From positions 1 through 64,000 of the forward strand of contig JBGPTF010000009.1 of NCBI GenBank assembly GCA_041490445.1: a stretch of 64,000 nt of DNA, read 5' to 3'. A program made the translations under genes and the position numbers. The DNA comes from JBGPTF01 sp041490445 (lineage in GTDB: Bacteria > Acidobacteriota > Terriglobia > Acidiferrales > UBA7541). This document shows, in pieces, positions 17,552 to 24,087 of this stretch. The notes below the pieces were generated by a model. It made no database searches, was not told the origin of the DNA, and worked only from the letters and a program-made list of their open reading frames with translations. Position 1 is the stretch's first letter. Each line of letters starts with the position of its first letter.

Positions 17552-18547
17552 ATGATGGAAGCCGAAGGAATTCCGCCGAAATATTCGATCGTCGTTCCCC
17601 TGCACGACGAACAGGAAAGCGTGCGCGAGCTCTATCGCCGCCTTGCCGACGTGATGACGGGCCGGTACGAGCCGGTCGAATTTCTCTTCGTGGATGACCA
17701 TTCCACCGATGCGACACCGGAGATACTTTCCGAGATTGCGGAGTTCGACCCGCGGGTCGCCGTGCTGCGGCTGAAGCGCAACTACGGCCAGACGATCGCG
17801 CTCGCGGCTGGCTTCGATCACGCTTCGGGGGAAATCGTGGTCTCGATGGATGGCGATCTGCAGCACGATCCCGCGGACATTCCCACGCTGCTCGGAGCGC
17901 TGGAGCAAACGGACAGCGACATCGTCAGCGGCTGGAGACAGAAGCGCGTCGACAATTTCCTCGCGCGGCGCTTGCCTTCGCTCGTTGCCAACTGGATGAT
18001 GGCGAAACTTTCGGGAGTCGACATCCACGACTTCGGCACGACCTTCAAAGCCTACCGCCGGGATACGATCAAGGACATTCGTCTTTACGGGGAGCAGCAC
18101 CGATTTATTCCCGCGCTGGCGGCCTGGAACGGCGCGAAGGTTGTAGAGGTGCCGATCAAAAACGTGGTGCGGCCGGTCGGCCGGTCGCATTACGGTATCT
18201 CCCGCACGTTCCGCGTGCTTTTCGATTTGATGACCATCCGCTTCCTGCTCCGCTACATGACGCGGCCGCTGCATTTCTTCGGCCCCGCCGGCTTGCTGGG
18301 CGTTTGTTCGGGCGGGGCGATTCTGCTGGTTCTCTTCTTGAAGAAAGTGTTTCTCGGCACGCAACTCTTCCAGCAGCACGGCCCCTTGCTGGTTCTCGGC
18401 GCGGTGCTGTGCCTGTTCGGCGTCCAATTGCTCGCGGTCGGGCTGGTCGGCGAGCTGCTGATGCGCACGCATTTCGAAGCACACCAAAAGCCGGTCTACC
18501 GCATCGAACGCATCGTGGGCGCCCGGCTCGCCGGCACGCCGAGCTGA
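17552..18547 (+). CDS. family 2 glycosyltransferase with C-terminal membrane anchor
   Basis: A 331-residue GT2 enzyme of the dolichol/undecaprenyl-phosphate sugar transferase type. The catalytic domain shows YSIVVPLHDEQESVRELYRR, FLFVDDHSTDATPEIL, the metal-binding VVSMDGDLQHDPADIP and VSGWRQKRVDNFLARRL. Two membrane spans follow (LLGVCSGGAILLVLFLKK and LLVLGAVLCLFGVQLLAVGL), as in ArnC/GtrB-like proteins. It probably charges a polyprenyl phosphate on the cytoplasmic face. It follows the deacetylase at four bases, so the two likely form one operon. ATG 17552 and 17555 are equally possible starts. Confidence 0.88.
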   Translation: MMEAEGIPPKYSIVVPLHDEQESVRELYRRLADVMTGRYEPVEFLFVDDHSTDATPEILSEIAEFDPRVAVLRLKRNYGQTIALAAGFDHASGEIVVSMDGDLQHDPADIPTLLGALEQTDSDIVSGWRQKRVDNFLARRLPSLVANWMMAKLSGVDIHDFGTTFKAYRRDTIKDIRLYGEQHRFIPALAAWNGAKVVEVPIKNVVRPVGRSHYGISRTFRVLFDLMTIRFLLRYMTRPLHFFGPAGLLGVCSGGAILLVLFLKKVFLGTQLFQQHGPLLVLGAVLCLFGVQLLAVGLVGELLMRTHFEAHQKPVYRIERIVGARLAGTPS

Positions 18548-18566
18548 TTTCTGGTAGTGACTCTGG

Positions 18567-18594
18567 TTGGTTTTTCGGCCAAAGGAACTATAAT
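18567..18594 (+). promoter_or_regulatory. sigma-70-type promoter
   Basis: TTGGTT (18567-18572) and a perfect TATAAT (18589-18594) are separated by 16 bases. The ATG of the broken membrane-protein gene at 18603 follows eight bases after the -10 box, so the transcript would have almost no leader. It lies directly after the glycosyltransferase stop. Confidence 0.55.
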
Positions 18595-18602
18595 TCTCGG
18601 CC

Positions 18603-19240
18603 ATGTGGCAGCTTCTGGATCGATTACGGCAGGAGTGGCGCGAGATTAGGCGCGCACGTTTTTCCTTCGCTATCATTCTGCTGATTGGCGGCATATATTA
18701 GGATACGGGACTTCTTCTTGGTACTACAGCAAGCAAATAAGCGACAAAGACGGAGAAATTAGTCGTTACCGTGTTGCCTTGGGTATAGACAAAGCGAGTG
18801 CGGGAGCCTTAATTGAGCTTACCAACGAGGAGTTGAGGGCCAAGAGCCTAGTTACTGCATCGAGGGTGCGCGAACTGTGCATAGCGTATGGCAGAAGAAA
18901 GGATGAAATTGCCTTGCAGGTGGAAAGCGGGAAAATAAGCAAGAAGGGAGCATGGGAACGAGAACAAACAGTCGCGCGTGAAATCAGCGATGAATTTGAT
19001 AGAGGTTTGAGATCAGATTTTGCGAATCTAAATAACGAGCTTTGGAGGAGACTGGATCCTAAGGTCGCCGCTTCAGTGGTGATGGGCCCCATATTGCATG
19101 ACGCGAATACCGGTACTCCCATAGCAATGAGCAGCCTACCATTTCACGCAATGGGGATTGAGGCGACGCTCCTTTGCACATACGCAGATCAGATTGAACA
19201 ATTAGCGAAACTATTGCCCGCATCCAAGGCCGGAAAGTAG
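18603..19240 (+). pseudogene. conserved hypothetical membrane protein, frameshifted
   Basis: From ATG 18603, behind a TATAAT promoter, the frame reads MWQLLDRLRQEWREIRRARF then the start of a membrane span (FAIILLIGGIY), and hits TAG at 18699. From about 18701 the next frame continues with GYGTSSWYYSKQISDKDGEI, then RYRVALGIDKAS and a helical domain to TGA 19240. Adding one base near 18698 would restore one chain of about 212 residues with an N-terminal anchor and helical cytoplasmic or periplasmic part. The simplest reading is a one-base deletion; a restart at TTG 18779 would give a 153-residue soluble fragment. Function unknown. Confidence 0.65.
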
Positions 19241-19290
19241 TCCCTGCCCCGATTGGCTAACAAATCAGGGTGAGTCAGTACCTGATTTTT

Positions 19291-20401
19291 CGGTAGTGGG
19301 TCAGTTCCCGGGAAACCCGTTACGCGTCCGGGTGGGACTTCCCCGAACCCCGTTTCCGGACACGTACGGGCACTTGTCCGGTTACCCGACTAACCACCCA
19401 AGTGGACGCATGTCGGGCCTTGAGGGCAAAGTTCCTGGTCAGTGGTGAGAAGGGCTGTTATCGACAGTAACAGCGACCGAGTGCATGATGGATTGCGACG
19501 ACGGGCAAAGCACAGTTCAGACGGGGTGAACGGAGATCGGCAAGACCCGTACAATGGTCCCTTTTCCGAGGTCAACAAGGAAATCCTGGGTAAGAACGAA
19601 TCAGCGCAGAACGGGAGAGATGCTATGGACAAGGACGAGCCAGGCAGTCGGCGGCTGAACTATCACGTCGCGGTGAGCCTCGACGGTTACATCGCCGACC
19701 CGAAGGGCGGATTCGACTGGATCGTCCGGGACCCGAGCGTTGATTTTGCTGCTCTCTACCGCCGATTCGACACCGTCGTGATGGGACGCGGCACGTTCGA
19801 GGTGGTCCTCCAGCAAGGCAAAGGCGGCGCGATGCCGGGACTGAAAGTCTTCGTGTTCTCCCGGACCCTACGGGCCAGCGATTATCCGGCTGTCACTATC
19901 GTCAACGACGGCGCGGAGGAATGCGTTGCCAAGCTAAAAGCGAAACTCGGCAAGGATATCTGGCTATTCGGCGGCGGCGCGCTATTTCGCACCCTGCTCG
20001 ACGCCGGACTGGTGGACGTCGTCGAAGTCGCGGTCATGCCGGTGCTGCTCGGCGGGGGCATTCCTCTCTTGTCGCTTGGACGGCGTGCACCACCACTACG
20101 CCTGACCAGTTGCGAAAGACTGCCTAGCGGGATCGTGCTGCTTGCTTACGAATTACGGCAGGAGGTATCCGGCGAATGACAATGGCCAGCGTGCTGGCCC
20201 GTAATTGGTGACTGTCGATAAATCTCTTTCTCACTAGCAGTCGCTTCAAACAGCCCCGAGCGTTTCGAGCGAGTCAGACCACATGGCTGTATAACGCGCT
20301 TACCGGACAAGTGAAATCTCCCCTAACGCGCCAAAAGTCCCGTTCGAGGAAGTTGTCCGCTTGGCCGTGCAGTCGGCAAATCGGAAACTGACCCACTACC
20401 G
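19291..20401. mobile_element. 1.1-kb transposon-like unit with perfect terminal repeats carrying a DHFR-like gene
   Basis: The ends are perfect 16-bp inverted repeats: CGGTAGTGGGTCAGTT at 19291-19306 and its complement at 20386-20401. Both are flanked by ATTTTT (19285-19290 and 20402-20407), a candidate 6-bp target duplication. Further in, both ends share CACTTGTCCGGT (19371-19382; reverse 20302-20313) and GGGACTT (19334-19340; reverse 20335-20341) at similar distances, like the multiple subterminal repeats of IS21-type elements. No transposase is encoded. The only intact gene is the reductase at 19625. Inference: a non-autonomous element mobilised in trans, or an IS whose transposase genes were replaced. 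Confidence 0.6.
19625..20179 (+). CDS. dihydrofolate reductase/RibD C-terminal family protein
   Basis: A 184-residue protein of the YyaP/YwjB-type DHFR-like group, not a true FolA. Landmarks are YHVAVSLDGYIADPKGGFDW at the N-terminus, TVVMGRGTFEVVLQQ, LKVFVFSRTL, the nucleotide-binding DIWLFGGGALFRTLLDAGLV and AVMPVLLGGGIPLL. Members bind NADPH and reduce pteridine- or ribityl-like substrates; the true substrate is unknown. ATG 19625 follows GGGAGAG; residues coded upstream to 19442 do not fit the family. A TACAAT box at 19550-19555 may be its promoter. It is the only intact gene inside the inverted-repeat unit. Confidence 0.85.
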   Translation: MDKDEPGSRRLNYHVAVSLDGYIADPKGGFDWIVRDPSVDFAALYRRFDTVVMGRGTFEVVLQQGKGGAMPGLKVFVFSRTLRASDYPAVTIVNDGAEECVAKLKAKLGKDIWLFGGGALFRTLLDAGLVDVVEVAVMPVLLGGGIPLLSLGRRAPPLRLTSCERLPSGIVLLAYELRQEVSGE

Positions 20402-20480
20402 ATTTTTCCCTCCCTTGCGCCGGTTGAGACAACTGAGTCAAAATAGGCGCGCTCGCCCAGCAGGAGGATTGTTGACGAAG

Positions 20481-21245
20481 ATGAAGAAGCAATGCACTGC
20501 CATCCTGGGGGTGCTCTTGTTCACGTGCGCCGCGTGGGCCGACGATCCCTGGAAAGATAAGCCTTATCTGCAGTGGGACAGCAACGACATTCGCAAGGTT
20601 CTGTTCGAATCGCCGTGGTCGCAGATCGTGGTGGTGGATGCGCCCTGGCGGGCGTCCTCGGCTGCGGCGCAGGCTGCCTCGGCGGGGAAGGCACCGCAAT
20701 CCACCGGGCCGTACAGCATGGGAGGAATGCAAGGGGCGCAGCCTGCACCGATGTCTGGCGGCGCAGCCCCCAACCCCGAGGCTGACAACCAGACACCGCA
20801 GGTGAAATTCCTGGTGCGCTGGGTTTCCGCGCTCGCCGTCCGGGAAGCGATGGCCCGCAGCGCCATCCTGGAAGGCAGGATGAAGGAAACGGAAGCCGCA
20901 GGCGCCCTGGCGCAACCGACGCCCGGCTACGTGCTGCTCGTGGCAGGGCCGGACATGGCGCCTTTCGCCGACGTGGAAGAAAAGGAGCTGCAGGGCAGCA
21001 CGTTCCTCAAGCCGAAAAAGAGCAAAGAAAAAATCGCTCCGAGCAAAGTGGAATTCCAGCGCGATCCGGAGACCAAGAAAGTGATCTCCATCTTCTTCAC
21101 ATTTCCCAAGAAGACGGAGAGCGGTCAGGCGACGATGGGATCCAATGAGAAGGGCGCCGAATTCACCTGCAGCACAGGCCGGTTGACGATCAGGACGAGC
21201 TTCAATTTTCGCAAGATGGCCGACAGCCAGGGCCTTGAGCTGTAA
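20481..21245 (+). CDS. secreted hypothetical protein (DPW...W motif)
   Basis: A 254-residue exported protein: signal peptide MKKQCTAILGVLLFTCAAWA, then DDPWKDKPYLQWDSNDIRKV and LFESPWSQIVVVDAPW. A low-complexity Ala/Gly/Pro/Met linker (about residues 60-105) precedes a second domain (VKFLVRWVSALAVREAMARS, then KEKIAPSKVEFQRDPETKK). I recall similar 'DPWKDK..W' proteins from acidobacteria, but no biochemical role is known to me. AGGAGG lies 13 bases before ATG 20481 and four before TTG 20472, so the latter is a possible start. A second secreted protein follows at 21285. Confidence 0.65.
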   Translation: MKKQCTAILGVLLFTCAAWADDPWKDKPYLQWDSNDIRKVLFESPWSQIVVVDAPWRASSAAAQAASAGKAPQSTGPYSMGGMQGAQPAPMSGGAAPNPEADNQTPQVKFLVRWVSALAVREAMARSAILEGRMKETEAAGALAQPTPGYVLLVAGPDMAPFADVEEKELQGSTFLKPKKSKEKIAPSKVEFQRDPETKKVISIFFTFPKKTESGQATMGSNEKGAEFTCSTGRLTIRTSFNFRKMADSQGLEL

Positions 21246-21284
21246 CGACGGCCCAGCGGGCAGCTACCCAGGGAGGGGACGTAT

Positions 21285-21959
21285 ATGAAAGCAGGCAGCA
21301 GGCTCTTGATTGGATTGGGCACCGCACTTTTGTTCGCGGGGATCGCCGCGGCACAGATGGGAATGGGCATGGGCATGCGTCGGCCGCAGGGAATGTGGAA
21401 TCCGGTGGTTGGCGCCGGCGCAGCGTACACGATCGATAGCAAGGACGGCAACAAGACACAGATGGAAATGACTGTGGTCGGCAAAGAAGTGGTGGAGGGC
21501 AAGGAAGGCTACTGGTTCGAGATGACGATGCCGAGCCGGCGCGGCGAGGGAGACATGGTGATGAAGATGCTGTTCGTCCTCGAGGGTGAAAAAATGGGGA
21601 CACGCCGGATGATCATGCAGCAGCCCGGGATGGACCCTATGGAAATGCCGATGCAGATGATGCAGCGGCGCGGTTCGCAGGAACAAGCCGCCGACTTCCG
21701 CAAGGACGCCGAGGACCTGGGCAGCGAATCCGTCACGACGCCGGCGGGAACCTTTACCTGCGAGCATTTCCGGAAGAAGGATGCGAACGGCACGAATGAT
21801 GCGTGGATTACGAAGGACGTCTCGCCCTACGGACTGGTCAAGTTCACCGGGCCAGACTCGTCCATGATACTCACGAAGGTCATCTCGAACGCCAAGGACA
21901 AAATCACCGGCACGCCAAAGCCATTCGACCCCATGATGATGCAGCGCCGCCCGGATTGA
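21285..21959 (+). CDS. secreted methionine-rich hypothetical protein
   Basis: A 224-residue exported protein with signal peptide SRLLIGLGTALLFAGIAAAQ and a mature N-terminus MGMGMGMRRPQGMWNPVVGA. Methionine is unusually common, with clusters GMDPMEMPMQMMQRRG (about residues 123-138) and DPMMMQRR near the end. The body looks like beta strands (YTIDSKDGNKTQMEMTVVGK, then YWFEMTMPS, VTTPAGTFTCEHFRKKD). The overall pattern resembles DUF4412-type secreted proteins. The Met clusters could bind Cu(I), but that is inference. It follows the previous secreted gene by 39 bases and may share its transcript. Confidence 0.6.
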   Translation: MKAGSRLLIGLGTALLFAGIAAAQMGMGMGMRRPQGMWNPVVGAGAAYTIDSKDGNKTQMEMTVVGKEVVEGKEGYWFEMTMPSRRGEGDMVMKMLFVLEGEKMGTRRMIMQQPGMDPMEMPMQMMQRRGSQEQAADFRKDAEDLGSESVTTPAGTFTCEHFRKKDANGTNDAWITKDVSPYGLVKFTGPDSSMILTKVISNAKDKITGTPKPFDPMMMQRRPD

Positions 21960-22094
21960 CGATCGTTGCGACGGACGATGCGAGGGCTTTTGAGGCCCCC
22001 GCGGCGATCCGGGTACAGCCGCGGGCGCCCTGGTTGTTGCCAGGTTTCACCGGGAATACCGCGTGAGCGGTTCGCAACTTGACGAGGTTCCCCG

Positions 22095-22871
22095 ATGCCT
22101 CCTACTGAGGACAAGTTTTACCGCGCCCGCATCACGCACCGCCACGACTTGGCGCCCGATCTTTGGGTGATCCGCATCGACCCGGGCGGCGAGTTTCGCT
22201 TCGCCGCCGGGCAGTACGCCACGCTCGGTGTCCAGACCCCGGCGAAGCACATTGAGCGAGCCTACTCGATCGTCTCGGCGCCGTTCGAAAGAGAAATCGA
22301 AATCTTTATCGAGCTGGTCCCACAGGGCGAGCTCACGCCGCTTCTTTACAAGCTGAAGCCGAGTGATTCCATGACGATGCGCAAAGTGGCGAAGGGCCGC
22401 TTTACGCTCGACACGAAAAGCGGCCGCACGAATCACTTTCTGCTGTGCACCGTCACCGGCATCGCGCCGTTCGTCAGCTATGTTCGCAGCCTGTACAAGG
22501 ATTGGAAGGAAGGGAGCTTCAAGGGGGAGCATCACCTCTACGCCCTCAACGGGGCGAGCCGCTCGTGGGAATTCGGTTACCACGAGGAATTCGAGAAGGT
22601 CGCCGCCGAAGTCCCGTGGCTCACTTACGTCGCTACCGTCAGCCGCCCGTGGGAAGATCCGAAGTGGCAGGGCGAGACCGGCCGCGTGGACGATCTGGTC
22701 CGGAAGTATGCGGACCAGTGGGGTCTGAACGGCCAGAACACGAGCGCTTACCTGTGCGGCCACCCGCAGATGATTGAGAACGGGAAGGGGATTCTCCAGC
22801 GGCACGGCTTCCCCAAGGAAGTCATGAAGGAAGAGGTGTACTGGATTCCCGCCAAGGAACCGGAGAAATAG
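22095..22871 (+). CDS. ferredoxin-NADP reductase
   Basis: A 258-residue FNR-type flavoprotein that moves electrons between NADPH and ferredoxin or flavodoxin. The FAD-binding domain holds FRFAAGQYATLGVQ and the flavin motif ERAYSIVSAPFERE (about residues 56-69). The NADP domain holds FLLCTVTGIAPFVSYVRSL, HHLYALNGASRSWEFGYHEE and the C-terminal LCGHPQMIENGKGIL (about 218-232). Length and motifs fit bacterial short-type FNRs. The start at ATG 22095 follows GACGAGG at moderate spacing. It is not clustered with a redox partner. Confidence 0.9.
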   Translation: MPPTEDKFYRARITHRHDLAPDLWVIRIDPGGEFRFAAGQYATLGVQTPAKHIERAYSIVSAPFEREIEIFIELVPQGELTPLLYKLKPSDSMTMRKVAKGRFTLDTKSGRTNHFLLCTVTGIAPFVSYVRSLYKDWKEGSFKGEHHLYALNGASRSWEFGYHEEFEKVAAEVPWLTYVATVSRPWEDPKWQGETGRVDDLVRKYADQWGLNGQNTSAYLCGHPQMIENGKGILQRHGFPKEVMKEEVYWIPAKEPEK

Positions 22872-22918
22872 CCGGGCGGCTGCGCCCGGCTTGCGGCGCT
22901 ATCTCGCGCCGCGCGAAA

Positions 22919-23353
22919 TCAATCGCCCGGGAAGTTGGCGGCCAGCTCGCGCAGGGCGCTTTGCATCGCGCGGATCGGCACCGAAACATGGACCGTCTGA
23001 CCGGGTTCGTCCACGTCCACGACGATCGCGCCCCAGTGCTTCGCCACCCTCACATGTTCGTCGCGGTCGATCACTTCCACCAAAGTTGCGTCGGGGCAAT
23101 TGGCTAATTCGTCCGCTGCCGCGCGAAGTATCGGCAGATACGGCCGGATTTCCCTTTCGTCCCGGCGGAGCGCATCACGCGGAACAAACTTCATCCCGAG
23201 CGGCATCAGCATCGCCGGCGCAACGAGGAACACGTTGTGGCCGTCGGGTTCGCGCTGGTGAACGCGAACGGTGACCAATCCTTCGCTGCAGAGGACGGCG
23301 CCGCCGACGACCATACTCCCCAATCCCCATACGGCAATCTTGGCGAGAATCAT
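22919..23353 (-). CDS. hypothetical protein related to its upstream neighbour (144 aa)
   Basis: A 144-residue protein with an N-terminal hydrophobic segment (KIAVWGLGSMVVGGAVLC) that may be a signal anchor, then beta-rich segments: GLVTVRVHQREPDGHNVFLV and TLVEVIDRDEHVRVAKHWGA, then VDEPGQTVHVSVPIRAMQSAL. The last third resembles the last-but-one block of the neighbouring gene at 23383 (DVRVAKAKG... RVEIQIPMKVVEALL), so the two are likely divergent paralogs. ATG 23353 is preceded by GGAGGGAG. The gap between the two genes is 29 bases: one operon. Function unknown. Confidence 0.6.
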   Translation of the reverse strand: MILAKIAVWGLGSMVVGGAVLCSEGLVTVRVHQREPDGHNVFLVAPAMLMPLGMKFVPRDALRRDEREIRPYLPILRAAADELANCPDATLVEVIDRDEHVRVAKHWGAIVVDVDEPGQTVHVSVPIRAMQSALRELAANFPGD

Positions 23354-23382
23354 TTGCGATCTCCCTCCGGGCGCCGCGCCGG

Positions 23383-23937
23383 TTATTCGGATTCGCTGCG
23401 TGTATCAATCCACACGCGCACATGGTCGGTGCCGTCTTTCACGACGATGATCATGTCTTCGCCCGCTTCCTGGAGGGCGTGAATGGCCGCTACGAGGTTG
23501 AGTTCGTCGGTATCGCTCGAGAGCAAGGCCTCGACCACTTTCATCGGAATCTGGATTTCTACGCGTCCTTCGCGATTCGCGTGGTCGCGCACGTGTACGA
23601 GCAAGTTGCCTTTCGCTTTTGCGACGCGCACGTCAGAATCGTGGCTCTGCACGGTGACAAAGTCGCCTTCCGGCGCGGTTTTCACCGCTTCGAGAATCGC
23701 GCGAATGTCCGCGCTGTCCATGTCGCGCCCCGAGATGCGAATCCTGCCGTGGTGCAGATTGCCATGGTCAATCGTCGGAAGAATCTTTTCGGCGAACGAT
23801 AGGGGCACGTTCACGCGCACCGATCCGCCATCGTGGCCGCTCTCGACTCGAACATGTATCCAGCGCTCCGGCGTCGCCGCCATCGCCGCCGTCGCCGCGA
23901 ACAACAGGACAATCACTCCTAGCCAGGCTCGTCTCAT
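23383..23937 (-). CDS. secreted hypothetical protein with two beta modules (184 aa)
   Basis: An exported 184-residue protein. Signal peptide MRRAWLGVIVLLFAATAAMA is followed by a first module (WIHVRVESGHDGGSVRVNVP, then LSFAEKILPTI) and a second one (DVRVAKAKGNLLVHVRD, then RVEIQIPMKVVEALLSS), and it ends IIVVKDGTDHVRVWIDT. The repeated pattern is V-x-V strands followed by 'VP/IP' and an amphipathic helix, also seen in the downstream gene. Similar proteins in acidobacteria often sit near anti-sigma factors; none is visible here. ATG 23937 follows AAAGGAGG at eight bases. Function unknown. Confidence 0.65.
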   Translation of the reverse strand: MRRAWLGVIVLLFAATAAMAATPERWIHVRVESGHDGGSVRVNVPLSFAEKILPTIDHGNLHHGRIRISGRDMDSADIRAILEAVKTAPEGDFVTVQSHDSDVRVAKAKGNLLVHVRDHANREGRVEIQIPMKVVEALLSSDTDELNLVAAIHALQEAGEDMIIVVKDGTDHVRVWIDTRSESE

Positions 23938-24087
23938 GTTGGAAGGCCTCCTTTGCTGACCTTGAGGGAATGTACGCATCCGTCCGTTCCAAAGTTCCCT
24001 GCTCGTAAGGATGATTCGCGAACCGCCCTGATGTTCTGCGGCGAAGGCGGCACGGGCGATTGCGTTCGATTGAGTTGGAGGTGAGCT

